64,000 bases of DNA from Mesorhizobium sp. Root554 (GTDB lineage: Bacteria > Pseudomonadota > Alphaproteobacteria > Rhizobiales > Rhizobiaceae): the NCBI RefSeq assembly GCF_001427025.1, contig NZ_LMGA01000001.1, positions 2,841,715 to 2,905,714 on the forward strand, in the 5' to 3' direction. Of this stretch, positions 1 through 9,025 are shown one piece after another. Position numbers and translations under genes: made by a program. Numbering within the stretch: the stretch's first letter is position 1; every line of letters begins with the position of its first letter. The notes under the pieces are model-generated. The model made no database searches. It worked only from the letters and a program-made list of their open reading frames with translations, and had not been told where the DNA came from.

Positions 1-471
1 CAGCGTCACCAGCATCCGCGCATTGCCGCCGCCGGCCGTAAACAGGGTTCCGGAAGCGCAGCCGCCGCCCAGCTGCATGCCGAGTCCAAACATGAAAGCG
101 CCAACGACGACCGAGACCCCGGCCGGAGAGACCGAGCCCTTGATCGGGTTCCCGAACAGCGTGCCCTGCGCCAGGAAGGGGAAGAACAGCAGCACCGCCA
201 ACGCCAGCAGCAGCATCTGCACCCGCAAGCCCCGGCCACGGCTTTCGGCGATAAAGACCCGCCAGGCCGAGGTGAAGCCGAAGGCGGCGTGGTAGAGCGC
301 GATGCCGAGGCCGCCGCCGACCAGGAACAGCGCCCCTTGCGCCGGACCGTAGGCATAGGCGAGAAGCAGCGTGCCGATGACCAGCACGGCAAGCGCCGTG
401 ATCCCGGCCGGGCCGATGGGCGGGAAGCGGCTTTCGGCCGCCAGAGGCTGAACCAGTGTCGACATCGTCAT
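1..471 (-). CDS. YeeE/YedE-family membrane transporter (partial, 3' end outside window)
   Basis: Only the first 157 residues are visible; the frame is open to the window edge. The protein is strongly hydrophobic, with several predicted membrane segments, and carries the family motif LGGGCASGTLF near residues 137-147. That motif contains the cysteine of the YeeE/YedE (TsuA-like, DUF395) sulfur-compound transporters, which import thiosulfate or related sulfur species across the inner membrane. The start at 471 is preceded by AAGGG at a suitable distance; an ATG two codons later (465) is also possible. The family assignment is fairly safe; the substrate is unknown because the rest of the protein and its partners lie outside the window. 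Confidence 0.85.
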   Translation of the reverse strand, partial: MTMSTLVQPLAAESRFPPIGPAGITALAVLVIGTLLLAYAYGPAQGALFLVGGGLGIALYHAAFGFTSAWRVFIAESRGRGLRVQMLLLALAVLLFFPFLAQGTLFGNPIKGSVSPAGVSVVVGAFMFGLGMQLGGGCASGTLFTAGGGNARMLVTL

Positions 472-630
472 TCTGCCCTTGGATGTTACCGTGACGTCAG
501 GATCGGAACCTAAACCCTCCGGCGCCAGCCGGCGAGGCCCATGTTCCCGCTGGCTCGTGGTCTACCGGAACGATGTTTCCTTCAGCGGGTCTCAGCCGGA
601 TTCCCTTTCCGGGAGCGCGCACGGTCCTTG

Positions 631-942
631 TCAGTCTGAGCGGCGCACCAGCTGGTGATACTGTTCCCGCCTGCCGGCCTGCTCCGCTTCCACCACCAGG
701 GCCAGTTCCAGTTCATCGAATAGCGTGAACCATTCATCCCACTCGACCAGTTCGTACCCGCCAGCATTGGCCGGCCGGTCCGCCTGATCGTTGTCGGCAT
801 AGGCGTGCTGGCCGAAAACGATCCGCAGCATAGGTTGCGTGCCGCTTTCCGGCGACACGTCGACGATCGCCGGGAAACCGGCGCGGGCGGCGGCCCAGTC
901 GCGGACGGCTTCGTGGTCGGTAAGGGTTACGGTTTCAGCCAT
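631..942 (-). CDS. Small conserved-looking acidic hypothetical protein
   Basis: A 103-residue soluble, acidic protein beginning MAETVTLTDHEAVRDWAAAR. The frame extends upstream to 1023, but the ATG at 942 has AGGAGA six bases before it, which fixes the start. I do not recognise the family. There is no signal peptide or membrane segment, and the C-terminal third is rich in Glu and Asp with Trp-Asp-Glu-Trp. It lies between the YeeE gene (same strand, about 160 bp downstream) and a divergent diguanylate cyclase gene. Good ribosome binding site and codon use like its neighbours support a real gene; no function can be inferred. Confidence 0.7.
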   Translation of the reverse strand: MAETVTLTDHEAVRDWAAARAGFPAIVDVSPESGTQPMLRIVFGQHAYADNDQADRPANAGGYELVEWDEWFTLFDELELALVVEAEQAGRREQYHQLVRRSD

Positions 943-1178
943 CTCAATCTCCTGAATCGCAGTGTGCATCCGCATAGAAGGGTTGGCCGTGCAACGCCGG
1001 CCGCCGCCGCTGGTTCCAGGCAAAGGCGCCGGGCCGTTCGTGCCATGCCGGGGTGGCCGACGCCGGCAACGTCGCGGCGTTGCGCCGCACTTGGCGATCC
1101 AGGAGTTTAACCCGTTGTTTGTGCTTGCCCCTTATGCTCCTTCCGCAGGGGAAACGGCTGAAGGCGCAATCGGTGAAC

Positions 1179-2387
1179 ATGGGCCTGGTGACAGCGCTGC
1201 TCAATCCGTCGATCGCGCTTATGCTGGCGGCGTCGTTCGCCACCCTGTGGCTTTATCAGCGCCATAGCCGCTATCTGGCCGTGCTTGCCTTCGGCTATCT
1301 TTTTTCCTCCGTCGGATTCCTGCTGCAGTATTTCGTGCTGCCCATCGGCTTTTACCCCACCAAGCTCATCTCCAACGTCGCCTTCATCGCCGGCACCGCC
1401 TGTATCGCTCTGGCGGTCAGCGCCCGCTACACGGCGCGCCCGCCCTATGCCGCCGTCGGCATCCTTTCAGCGATCGGGCTTTCGCTTCTGATCTGGTTCC
1501 TTTTCATCGATCCCAACCTGTCCTGGCGCATCTACGCCATGAACTTCTCGCTCGGCGGCATCACCTTCTTCGTTGCCGCGCAGATGTATCGGGCGCCCGG
1601 CAGAGGGCCTCTCGGAACGGTCCTGGTGATGCTAACTTTCGTTGTTGGGCTGAATTTCGTCGCCCGTACCGCCGTCGTCCTGTCCTTGCAGGATGGTCCC
1701 CTCACCTATGATAACCTCTACCAGTCCGCCTACTGGATGTCCGCCGTGCTGTCGCATGCGCTGCTGTCGCTGATGCTGGCGCTGGTCCTGCTCGCCGGCG
1801 CGGGGCTGGACGTGGTGTCCGGGCTCAAGGCCGATTCGCATACCGACCCGTTGTCCCGGCTGCTGAACCGCCGAGGCTTCGAGGAGCGCGCCGCGCGCCT
1901 GCTGGACCGTTGCGGCAAGACCGGGCTGCCCGTGGCGTTGGTCCTGGCCGACCTCGATCATTTCAAGGCGGTCAACGACGTTCACGGCCATCAGGCCGGC
2001 GACAGGGTGATCGCCGATTTTGCCCGCAAGCTGCAGGCCGCCGCCGGCAACCGCGCCCTGGTTGCGCGGTTGGGCGGCGAGGAATTCGCCATACTGCTGC
2101 CGGTGGCTGATCTCGCTGCGGCCCGCCTGTGCGCCGAGGCGATCCGCACCGGCTTCGCCGCCGCCGATGTGGACGGACTGCCGCCCGGCAAGCGCGTCAC
2201 AGCCAGCTTCGGCATTGCCGCACGCAGCTCCGGCGAAAGCCTTGAGCCGCTGATGCGCCGCGCCGACGACACCCTTTATAAGGCCAAGCGAAGCGGGCGC
2301 GACAGCGTGCGCCTGTCCTATGAGCGCCCTGCCGCCAGCCCCTTGCCGGCCCACCCGATGTCATTTGTCGCCGTGGATCCTGCCTGA
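1179..2387 (+). CDS. Membrane-anchored diguanylate cyclase (GGDEF)
   Basis: A 402-residue protein with about seven N-terminal membrane segments (roughly residues 5-225) followed by a complete GGDEF domain. The domain opens with DPLSRLLNRRGF, has the metal-binding region LADLDHFKAVND and carries GGEEF at residues 299-303, so it should make cyclic di-GMP from two GTP. The RxxD product-inhibition site normally found just before GGEEF is absent (the preceding residues are GNRALVARL). The start at 1179 is chosen because the membrane segment begins there; the frame runs upstream to 1053 without signals. A paralogue of the same design follows 56 bp downstream, probably from a tandem duplication. The N-terminal sensor is not a family I can name. 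Confidence 0.88.
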   Translation: MGLVTALLNPSIALMLAASFATLWLYQRHSRYLAVLAFGYLFSSVGFLLQYFVLPIGFYPTKLISNVAFIAGTACIALAVSARYTARPPYAAVGILSAIGLSLLIWFLFIDPNLSWRIYAMNFSLGGITFFVAAQMYRAPGRGPLGTVLVMLTFVVGLNFVARTAVVLSLQDGPLTYDNLYQSAYWMSAVLSHALLSLMLALVLLAGAGLDVVSGLKADSHTDPLSRLLNRRGFEERAARLLDRCGKTGLPVALVLADLDHFKAVNDVHGHQAGDRVIADFARKLQAAAGNRALVARLGGEEFAILLPVADLAAARLCAEAIRTGFAAADVDGLPPGKRVTASFGIAARSSGESLEPLMRRADDTLYKAKRSGRDSVRLSYERPAASPLPAHPMSFVAVDPA

Positions 2388-2443
2388 CGTTAACTGGATT
2401 TTCGTGCCTGCGTGATTAGCTGGGCCACACGCGTGGAACGACG

Positions 2444-3658
2444 ATGAGCGGAGCAAACTTCATCCTGGCGATCAACATGGTCGTTGCCGGCCTGCTGGCC
2501 GCGGCGTTCCTGGCGATTGCCGTTCAGGATGCAAGGCGCATAGCGGCGCGATGGATGGCCGCCAGCTATTGCATCGGCATCGTCTATCTCCTGATCGAAC
2601 TCTCGATCCAGTCCTTAACCGACGCGCGCTGGCCGGTGGTGGCCGCCTTCGCCGTCCTGCTGGTCGCGACGATCGTCTTCAACACCGGTCTCGCCCGCAA
2701 ATACGACGTCGCACCACCCTGGTGCTCCATGCTGGCCTTCCTCGTGTTCGCCAGCGCTGCCGTCTATCTGGTTCAGGATCTGCCGCGGCAATCGCTGGCG
2801 AGGATGATGGCCTATCAACTGCCTTATGCCGCGATGCAGCTGATCGGCCTCGGCATCGTCTGGTCGTCGCCGCACCGGAAGGAGGCGCTGGATCGCATCC
2901 TCATGGGCGTTCTCGCCGCCAGCGCGCTGCAATTTCTGAGCAAGCCCTTCATCGCCCATGCCGTTGGCGGCTGGGGAGCCGATGCGACGGCGTATCTGCA
3001 GACCACCTATGCCATGGTTTCCCAGTCCCTCGGCACGGTGTTTTCGATGGCGCTCGCCCTTCTGGTGCTTGTCATCCTCGTGCGGGACACGCTGACGGAG
3101 GCAGCGTCGCGCTCCGACACCGATTCGCTTTCGCTGCTGCTCAATCGCGGCGGCTTCGAACGCCGGGCCGGGGCCGTGCTTTCAGGCGCGGCGCGCCGCG
3201 GCATATCCGTGTCGCTGGTGATCGCCGATCTCGATCATTTCAAGTCGATCAACGATAGTTTCGGCCATGCCTGCGGCGACAAGGTTATCGAGACCTTCGC
3301 CAGTTTCCTGCACGAAGCCAGCGTCGAACGCCATGTCGCCGGACGCATAGGCGGCGAGGAATTCGCCATTCTTCTGGTTGGCACCAATCTGGCCGGCGCC
3401 CGGCTGCTGGCCGAAGGCACCCGCAGCGCTTTCGGCGCGCTCCCGGTGGAGGGTCTGCCCCGCGACTATCGCTGCACTGCAAGCTTCGGCGTCGCCGAAC
3501 TGACGCCGTATGAAAGCTTTGCCGAACTGATGCAGCGGGCGGATCACGCGCTCTATGAGGCGAAGAAGGGCGGCCGCGATCAGGTCCGTGTTTCGGCCGT
3601 CTCCTCGATCATCTCGACCGGCGCAAGATCCGGACGCGACTTCAACGGCAAGGGCTGA
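2444..3658 (+). CDS. Second membrane-anchored diguanylate cyclase (GGDEF)
   Basis: A 404-residue paralogue of the preceding protein: about seven hydrophobic segments (residues 5-225), then a GGDEF domain with IADLDHFKSIND and GGEEF at 303-307. The usual DPLTGLLNRRGF entry motif is changed to TDSLSLLLNRGGF, and there is again no RxxD inhibitory site before GGEEF. The catalytic signature is intact, so it is probably active and makes cyclic di-GMP. It is close enough to the upstream gene (56 bp) to be co-transcribed. Its last 17 bases overlap the 3' end of a convergent gene. The changed entry motif could mean relaxed function, but the metal ligands and GGEEF argue against inactivity. Confidence 0.88.
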   Translation: MSGANFILAINMVVAGLLAAAFLAIAVQDARRIAARWMAASYCIGIVYLLIELSIQSLTDARWPVVAAFAVLLVATIVFNTGLARKYDVAPPWCSMLAFLVFASAAVYLVQDLPRQSLARMMAYQLPYAAMQLIGLGIVWSSPHRKEALDRILMGVLAASALQFLSKPFIAHAVGGWGADATAYLQTTYAMVSQSLGTVFSMALALLVLVILVRDTLTEAASRSDTDSLSLLLNRGGFERRAGAVLSGAARRGISVSLVIADLDHFKSINDSFGHACGDKVIETFASFLHEASVERHVAGRIGGEEFAILLVGTNLAGARLLAEGTRSAFGALPVEGLPRDYRCTASFGVAELTPYESFAELMQRADHALYEAKKGGRDQVRVSAVSSIISTGARSGRDFNGKG

Positions 3659-3989
3659 TCTGCGGCATCTCACCGTCGGAAAGACCGTACATGTAGCTGC
3701 GGCCCTTCACCAGGACGGGAGGCCGGTAGCAGCCGCGCTCCGAGCTGGCGTCCGGCTCGCTGGAATAGACGACCTCCGGCTGGCCGGCGCCGGTATAGCG
3801 CGACAATTCCTTCGCCATCGCGCCTTCGCCGACAAGGATGCGCTTGTAGCCGGCAGCGCTTTCCACCACCAGATTGCCGAACGAATCGGCATAGACGTGA
3901 TCCCGCTCGCGCGCCGAGGCGGATTGAAGGCCTGCGCAAAGCGCCAGAACGGCAAGCATTCCGAAACGAAGCAAATGTGTCGAACGCAT
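3642..3989 (-). CDS. Small exported protein of unknown function
   Basis: A 115-residue protein with a clear Sec signal peptide (MRSTHLLRFGMLAVLALCAG, then a probable cleavage after SASA at about residue 26). The mature part is about 90 residues, with two Cys near the C-terminus (RGCYRPP and ISPCR) that could form a disulfide in the periplasm. I do not recognise the family. It converges with the second diguanylate cyclase gene and overlaps its end by 17 bases. Upstream, 45 bases from its start, is a full CtrA-type box, so cell-cycle control is a reasonable inference, shared with the divergent lipoprotein gene. Confidence 0.75.
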   Translation of the reverse strand: MRSTHLLRFGMLAVLALCAGLQSASARERDHVYADSFGNLVVESAAGYKRILVGEGAMAKELSRYTGAGQPEVVYSSEPDASSERGCYRPPVLVKGRSYMYGLSDGEMPQISPCR

Positions 3990-4033
3990 TGAGCGTCCTC
4001 CCTGATAAGAACGTGCCGCCTCGATTCGCCAAA

Positions 4034-4048
4034 TTAACCTTTTCTTAA
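4034..4048. promoter_or_regulatory. CtrA-type binding site TTAA-N7-TTAA
   Basis: The sequence TTAACCTTTTCTTAAC matches the full CtrA consensus TTAA-N7-TTAA(C). A third TTAA half-site follows six bases later (4055-4058). CtrA is the cell-cycle response regulator conserved in Rhizobiales. The box is in the divergent spacer between the exported-protein gene (start 3989) and the lipoprotein gene (start 4189), closer to the first. The match is seen directly; binding is inferred. Confidence 0.6.
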
Positions 4049-4188
4049 CCTTTGTTAAGAGGTGCGTGCCTCAACCAGGCCTGCCTTCAGCAAACATGGT
4101 TAACGCCGTAGTTTCGGTCAGCCGAGCCAGCCATTTTCTTGCGTTTGTCCGCCAGGACCAGCTAAGTTCTGCGGCAGGAGAATAGAAA

Positions 4189-4572
4189 ATGGCGTCATGC
4201 CAATTCCATCGGACGATACTTGCCGTCCTCCCGCTCGTTGCTGTTTCAGCCTGTGTTTCCCAGCCCGGGACGCCACAAGCCGGCGCTTCCGGTCCGGGCC
4301 CGTCAGCAGCGCTGCCAGCGGCTCACGTCGAAACCGATCCGGCGCAGCCGCGCGTTGCGACCTACACTTGCGCCGATGGCGGCAGAATGACGGTCGAAAA
4401 CCTCGGCGGGTCTGTGCGCCTCGTCGGGTCGGATGGCATGAGCGAGGAACTGCCCGCCTCGCCCTCCAATCAGAACAGCCGTTTCGGGTTTGAGCACGAC
4501 GCTATCGTCATCGACGGCAGCGAGGCGCTGGTCATGAAGGGCGGCTCGTCTCCCATGGCTTGCAAGCGCTGA
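4189..4572 (+). CDS. Lipoprotein with MliC-like (lysozyme inhibitor) domain
   Basis: A 127-residue protein with a lipoprotein signal: hydrophobic segment then the lipobox AVSAC, which puts the lipidated Cys at residue 22. A Pro/Ala-rich linker follows. The C-terminal 70 residues have the MliC/COG3895 pattern: YTCADGGRMTVE, an FGFEHD segment, and a closing Cys in MACKR that would pair with the first. MliC-type proteins inhibit C-type lysozyme from the periplasm or outer membrane. The domain call rests on pattern recognition and is moderately sure; the lipoprotein call is strong. It is transcribed away from the CtrA-type box region and is followed by about 250 bp before sdhC. Confidence 0.72.
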   Translation: MASCQFHRTILAVLPLVAVSACVSQPGTPQAGASGPGPSAALPAAHVETDPAQPRVATYTCADGGRMTVENLGGSVRLVGSDGMSEELPASPSNQNSRFGFEHDAIVIDGSEALVMKGGSSPMACKR

Positions 4573-4646
4573 TTTTTTGGTGGAAGTGACACTTTCCGAT
4601 GGGCCAGCCCGGGCCTGAAACCGGTCGGCAAGGATACCCTCACCGG

Positions 4647-4674
4647 CTTCAATCGTTTGAAGCGCCGCATGCGG
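4647..4674 (+). other. Hairpin and palindrome in the spacer before sdhC
   Basis: GCTTCAA-TCGT-TTGAAGC (4646-4663) forms a perfect 7-bp stem with a 4-base loop. It is followed at once by the 10-bp palindrome CCGCATGCGG (4665-4674). There is no T-tract after it, so it is not a typical intrinsic terminator. It lies between the lipoprotein stop and the likely sdh promoter. Its role is unknown. Confidence 0.35.
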
Positions 4675-4717
4675 GATTTCTCAGACTAAATGACTTTTCC
4701 AAAACGGTTTTCCGGCT

Positions 4718-4746
4718 TTGACGCAGTGCAAAAAGAGTTCTAGAAA
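4718..4746 (+). promoter_or_regulatory. Candidate sdhCDAB promoter
   Basis: TTGACG (4718-4723, 5 of 6 to TTGACA) and TAGAAA (4741-4746, 4 of 6 to TATAAT) are separated by exactly 17 bases and lie about 80 bases before the sdhC start. This is the best sigma-70-like match in the spacer. The -10 is weak. Confidence 0.4.
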
Positions 4747-4824
4747 CGCGCTGTCCGAAGTCGCAACCGGAATGGTCGTGCCGGTTTCCGAGTTGCATTC
4801 ATGGGCGTCGATTCTGGGGGAGCC

Positions 4825-5247
4825 ATGAGCCAATCACCAGCCACCCAAGCGCCGATCCGCCGTGAGAGGCCGCTTTCACCGCACCTGACGGTCTATCGCT
4901 GGCCGATCACCATGACGGTGTCGATCGTTCACCGCATCACCGGCGGCGCGCTCTATGTCGGCACGCTGCTGGTTGCATGGTGGCTGCTGGCTGCGGCGAC
5001 CTCCGAACAGCAATTCTCCTTCATTGACGGCATCGTGGGCTCCTGGTTCGGCCGGCTGGTTCTGTTCGGCTACACCTGGGCGATTTTCCAGCATCTGCTC
5101 GGCGGCGTCCGCCACCTGATCTGGGATACCGGTATCGGTCTGGAAAAACATACCGCTTCACGTCTTGCCTGGCTGACCGTCATCGCTTCGGTGGTGCTGA
5201 CCCTGGCGCTGTGGGCGCTCTATTTCTTCGTCGGGAGCGCCACATGA
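4825..5247 (+). CDS. sdhC: Succinate dehydrogenase cytochrome b556 subunit
   Basis: A 140-residue membrane anchor subunit of respiratory complex II with three membrane helices. It carries the SdhC signatures RPLSPHLTVYRW, SIVHRITGG (quinone-site Ser and Arg) and HLLGGVRHLIWD, whose first His is the haem b ligand. With SdhD it binds haem and ubiquinone in the inner membrane. The start at 4825 follows GGGGGAG at the right distance; an in-frame ATG at 4801 lacks a site. First gene of a tight sdhC-sdhD-sdhA-sdhB operon: the stop overlaps the sdhD start by four bases (ATGA). Confidence 0.96.
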   Translation: MSQSPATQAPIRRERPLSPHLTVYRWPITMTVSIVHRITGGALYVGTLLVAWWLLAAATSEQQFSFIDGIVGSWFGRLVLFGYTWAIFQHLLGGVRHLIWDTGIGLEKHTASRLAWLTVIASVVLTLALWALYFFVGSAT

Positions 5248-5627
5248 ACGACTTTCGAACCCCTCTCAACCGCGTCCGCGGACTGGGCTCCGCTAGGGAA
5301 GGCACCGGCCATTTCTGGCGTCAGCGCCTGTCCTCCATCGCGCTTCTTCCCTTGTCCTTCTTCGTCGTCGGCTGGATCGTCTCGCTGCGCGGCGCCGGCT
5401 TCGCCGAAGTGCGCGCCTCGCTGGCGCAGCCGCTGGTGACGCTGGTGGTGGCGTTGTTCCTCGTCATCGGCCTCGACCACATGCGCCTCGGCATGAAGGA
5501 AATCATCGAGGACTACACGCACCATGAAGGCAGCAAGCTTGCCCTGATGGTGCTCAACACCTTCTTCACGGTAGCGGTCGGCGTCGTCTCCATCTTCGCC
5601 CTGCTCAAGCTCGCATTCGGAGGCTGA
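5244..5627 (+). CDS. sdhD: Succinate dehydrogenase membrane anchor subunit
   Basis: A 127-residue protein with three membrane helices and an N-terminal GTGHFWRQRLSSIAL segment typical of alphaproteobacterial SdhD. The helix-2 segment GLDHMRLGMKEIIEDY contains the conserved H-x-R-x-G and D-Y residues near haem b and the quinone site. It anchors SdhAB to the membrane together with SdhC. The start overlaps the sdhC stop (ATGA), indicating translational coupling, and the sdhA TTG start follows four bases after the stop. Confidence 0.95.
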   Translation: MNDFRTPLNRVRGLGSAREGTGHFWRQRLSSIALLPLSFFVVGWIVSLRGAGFAEVRASLAQPLVTLVVALFLVIGLDHMRLGMKEIIEDYTHHEGSKLALMVLNTFFTVAVGVVSIFALLKLAFGG

Positions 5628-5630
5628 GCC

Positions 5631-7466
5631 TTGGCAACTGAAACGAAAACGGCCGGCAATTCCGCCTATACCTATGTCGACCATAAATTCGATGTCGTCG
5701 TCGTCGGCGCCGGCGGCGCCGGCCTGCGCGCCACCCTCGGCATGGCCGAACAGGGTCTGCGCACGGCCTGCATCACCAAGGTCTTCCCGACCCGTTCGCA
5801 CACCGTCGCGGCGCAGGGCGGCATCGCCGCCTCGCTCGCCAATATGGGCCCCGACAACTGGCAGTGGCACCTTTACGACACCGTGAAGGGTTCCGACTGG
5901 CTGGGCGACGTCGACGCCATGGAGTACCTCGTGCGCGAGGCGCCGGCCGCTGTCTACGAGCTCGAGCACTATGGCGTGCCCTTCTCGCGCACCGAGGAAG
6001 GAAAGATCTACCAGCGTCCGTTCGGCGGCCACATGACCCAGTTCGGCGACGGCCCGCCGGTGCAGCGCACCTGCGCCGCGGCCGACCGCACAGGCCACGC
6101 CATCCTGCATACGCTTTACGGCCAGTCGCTGAAGAACAACGCCCAGTTCTTCATCGAGTACTTCGCCCTCGACCTGATCATGGAGCCCGACGGCACCTGC
6201 ACCGGCGTCGTCGCCTGGAACCTCGATGACGGCACCATCCACCGCTTTTCCGCCAAGACGGTGGTGCTGGCGACCGGAGGCTACGGCCGCGCCTACTTCA
6301 CAGCCACCTCCGCCCACACCTGCACCGGCGATGGCGGCGGCATGGCGGCCCGCGCGGGACTGCCCCTGCAGGACATGGAGTTCGTCCAGTTCCACCCGAC
6401 CGGCATCTACGGCGCCGGCTGTCTCATCACCGAGGGCGCTCGCGGCGAAGGCGGCTATCTGGTCAATTCAGAAGGCGAACGCTTCATGGAGCGTTATGCG
6501 CCCTCGGCCAAGGACCTCGCTTCGCGCGACGTCGTCTCGCGCTGCATGACGCTGGAAATCCGCGAGGGCCGCGGCGTCGGCAAGCTCAAGGACCACATCT
6601 ACCTGCACCTTGACCATCTCGACCCGGCCGTGCTGCACGAACGCCTGCCCGGCATTTCCGAATCGGCCAAGATCTTCGCCGGCGTCGATCTGACCAAGGA
6701 GCCGATCCCGGTCTCGCCGACGGTTCACTACAATATGGGCGGCGTGCCGACCAACTTCTGGGGCGAGGTGCTGAACCCGACCGCCGGTGAACCCGACCGT
6801 ATCTCGCCCGGCCTGATGGCTGTTGGCGAGGCAGGCTGCGCTTCCGTTCACGGCGCCAACCGGCTCGGCTCCAACTCGCTCATCGACCTTGTCGTCTTCG
6901 GCCGCGCCGCCGCCATCCGCGCCGGCCAGGTGGTGGACCGCAAGTCGGCGATTCCCTCGCCCAATCAGGCGTCTGTCGATGCGATCATGGACCGTTTCGA
7001 CAGACTTCGTCACGCCAACGGCCCGATCCCCACCGCGGTGCTGCGCGACAAGATGCAGCGCACCATGCAGGAGGATGCCGCGGTGTTCCGTACTGAGGAA
7101 TCGCTGCAGAATGGCTGCAAGCGCATTTCGGAGATCTGGAGCGAGTTGAAGGACATCAAGGTCTATGACCGCTCGATGATCTGGAATTCCGATCTGGTCG
7201 AGACGCTGGAGCTGGAGAATTTGATGGCCAACGCGATTACCACCGTCTACGGCGCCGAAGCCCGCAAGGAGAGCCGCGGCGCCCAGGCGCGCGAGGATTA
7301 TCCCGACCGCGACGACGTCAACTGGCGCAAGCACACGCTGGCCTGGCTTTCTGCCGATGGCAAGGTGACGCTGGGTTATCGCCCGGTCCACACCGAAACC
7401 GTGCTGCCGCAGTCCGAAGGCGGCATCGACCCGAAGAAGATCGCGCCCAAGGCGCGGGTTTATTGA
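5631..7466 (+). CDS. sdhA: Succinate dehydrogenase flavoprotein subunit
   Basis: A 611-residue flavoprotein that oxidises succinate to fumarate. It has the FAD-binding dinucleotide motif [12 protein letters not shown] (residues about 24-35) and the covalent-FAD histidine in [11 protein letters not shown]. It also has the substrate-site HPT in [11 protein letters not shown] and the capping/active segment [10 protein letters not shown]. Length is normal for the family. The start is TTG at 5631; GGAGG lies seven bases upstream, and no in-frame ATG gives the conserved N-terminus. It sits in the sdhCDAB operon, 10 bp before sdhB. Confidence 0.97.
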   Translation: MATETKTAGNSAYTYVDHKFDVVVVGAGGAGLRATLGMAEQGLRTACITKVFPTRSHTVAAQGGIAASLANMGPDNWQWHLYDTVKGSDWLGDVDAMEYLVREAPAAVYELEHYGVPFSRTEEGKIYQRPFGGHMTQFGDGPPVQRTCAAADRTGHAILHTLYGQSLKNNAQFFIEYFALDLIMEPDGTCTGVVAWNLDDGTIHRFSAKTVVLATGGYGRAYFTATSAHTCTGDGGGMAARAGLPLQDMEFVQFHPTGIYGAGCLITEGARGEGGYLVNSEGERFMERYAPSAKDLASRDVVSRCMTLEIREGRGVGKLKDHIYLHLDHLDPAVLHERLPGISESAKIFAGVDLTKEPIPVSPTVHYNMGGVPTNFWGEVLNPTAGEPDRISPGLMAVGEAGCASVHGANRLGSNSLIDLVVFGRAAAIRAGQVVDRKSAIPSPNQASVDAIMDRFDRLRHANGPIPTAVLRDKMQRTMQEDAAVFRTEESLQNGCKRISEIWSELKDIKVYDRSMIWNSDLVETLELENLMANAITTVYGAEARKESRGAQAREDYPDRDDVNWRKHTLAWLSADGKVTLGYRPVHTETVLPQSEGGIDPKKIAPKARVY

Positions 7467-7476
7467 GGATCGCACC

Positions 7477-8256
7477 ATGGTCGAACTGACCCTTCCCAAG
7501 AACTCGCAGATCAGGCAGGGCAAGACCTGGCCGAAGCCGGACGGCGCGACCAATCTGCGCGAATACCGCATCTATCGCTGGTCGCCGGACGACGACGAGA
7601 ACCCCAGCATCGACACCTATTTCGTCGACATGGACGATTGCGGGCCGATGGTCCTCGACGCCCTGCTCTGGATCAAGAACAAGATCGATCCGACGCTGAC
7701 GCTTCGCCGTTCCTGCCGCGAGGGCATCTGCGGTTCCTGCGCCATGAACATCGACGGGTCCAACACGCTCGCCTGCACCAAGGGCTGCGACGACATTTCC
7801 GGCGCCGTGAAGGTCTATCCGCTGCCGCACATGCCGGTGGTCAAGGACCTGGTGCCCGACCTCACCAATTTCTACGCCCAGCACCGCTCCATCGAGCCAT
7901 GGCTGAAGACGGTTTCGCCCGAGCCGGCCAAGGAATGGCTGCAGAGCCATGAGGACCGGCAGAAGCTGGACGGGCTCTACGAGTGCATCCTGTGCGCCTG
8001 CTGCTCCACCTCCTGCCCGAGTTACTGGTGGAACGGCGACCGCTATCTCGGCCCGGCGACGCTGCTGCAGGCCTATCGCTGGCTGATCGATTCGCGCGAC
8101 GAGGCGACCGGCGAGCGGCTCGACAATCTCGAAGACCCGTTCCGGCTCTATCGCTGCCACACCATCATGAACTGCGCGCAGACCTGCCCCAAAGGCCTGA
8201 ACCCGGCCAAGGCGATCGCCGAGATCAAGAAGATGATGGTGGAACGGCGGGTTTAG
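7477..8256 (+). CDS. sdhB: Succinate dehydrogenase iron-sulfur subunit
   Basis: A 259-residue subunit that passes electrons from FAD to the quinone. Residues C80, C85, C88 and C100 (in [12 protein letters not shown] and the later LACTKGC) ligate the [2Fe-2S] cluster. The C-terminal half has the two ferredoxin-type groups [16 protein letters not shown] and [17 protein letters not shown] for the [4Fe-4S] and [3Fe-4S] clusters. All ligands are present. It is the last gene of the sdh operon; a YceH-family gene follows after 63 bp on the same strand. Confidence 0.97.
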   Translation: MVELTLPKNSQIRQGKTWPKPDGATNLREYRIYRWSPDDDENPSIDTYFVDMDDCGPMVLDALLWIKNKIDPTLTLRRSCREGICGSCAMNIDGSNTLACTKGCDDISGAVKVYPLPHMPVVKDLVPDLTNFYAQHRSIEPWLKTVSPEPAKEWLQSHEDRQKLDGLYECILCACCSTSCPSYWWNGDRYLGPATLLQAYRWLIDSRDEATGERLDNLEDPFRLYRCHTIMNCAQTCPKGLNPAKAIAEIKKMMVERRV

Positions 8257-8319
8257 GCCGCGATCGTCTGGTATTTAGGCGCCGCGGCTAGCGCGCCGCG
8301 AGCCTGAGAGCAGCAAACT

Positions 8320-8952
8320 ATGACCGAAGACCTCCCTCACCTCTCTCCGGCCGAAGCGCGCATCCTCGGCTGCCTGATCGAGAAGAAGGAGCTGACACCG
8401 GACGTCTATCCGATGACGTCGAACGCGCTGGTCGCCGCCGCGAATCAGAAGACAGCGCGCGAGCCGGTCATGGCGCTCGACATGGCGGACATCAACCGGG
8501 CGCTCGGCACGCTGCAATCAAAGGGACTGGTGCGGCAGGTCTTCGCCTCGCGCGTCGAACGCTACGAGCATCAGATGGCGCAGAAATTCTCGCTGACGCG
8601 TGGCCAGACCGCCCTTGTCGGCCTGCTTCTGCTGCGTGGGCCGCAGACGGTGCATGAACTGTTGGCGCGCAGCGAACGGCTGGCGCAGTTCGCCGATGCC
8701 GATGCGGTGCGCGGCGAACTCGACATGCTTATCGGCCGCCGGCCGCCGCTGGTGCAGGATATCGGCCGCGCGCCCGGCCAGCGCGAGGAGCGCTTCGCCC
8801 ATCTGCTCGCCGGCCCGGTCGAAGCGGCAGCCGCGATTGAGCCTTTCAAGGCCTCGCCAGTTGCGAACTCAGGTCTCGAATCCCGCGTCGCGGCGCTGGA
8901 AGCCGAGGTGGCGGAACTGCGTGCGTTGATCGAGGCCCTCACACGCGCGTAG
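8320..8952 (+). CDS. YceH family protein (DUF480)
   Basis: A 210-residue protein with the DUF480 signature: LSPAEARILGCLIEKKELTP at the N-terminus, then YPMTSNALVAAANQKTAREP. The fold is two winged-helix domains, so nucleic-acid binding is often suggested, but the function of the family is not established. The last 30 residues (LESRVAALEAEVAELRALIE) are a short coiled coil, as in many YceH proteins. It follows sdhB by 63 bp on the same strand and could be co-transcribed. It converges with lpdA, and the 73-bp gap between them holds no obvious terminator. Confidence 0.88.
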   Translation: MTEDLPHLSPAEARILGCLIEKKELTPDVYPMTSNALVAAANQKTAREPVMALDMADINRALGTLQSKGLVRQVFASRVERYEHQMAQKFSLTRGQTALVGLLLLRGPQTVHELLARSERLAQFADADAVRGELDMLIGRRPPLVQDIGRAPGQREERFAHLLAGPVEAAAAIEPFKASPVANSGLESRVAALEAEVAELRALIEALTRA

Positions 8953-9025
8953 CGCATCGTTACGGTCCCGAATCGAGCAGTGTGAAAATTCACTTCACAG
9001 GCCAGGTCTTCGAGCCGTGGCCCTC

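Noticed and set aside
4573..4683. Open frame ending GLKPVGKDTLTGFNRLKRR... in the spacer before sdhC
   Set aside because: The frame has no start codon with a ribosome site and no recognisable family; kept only as a note that the stretch reads open.
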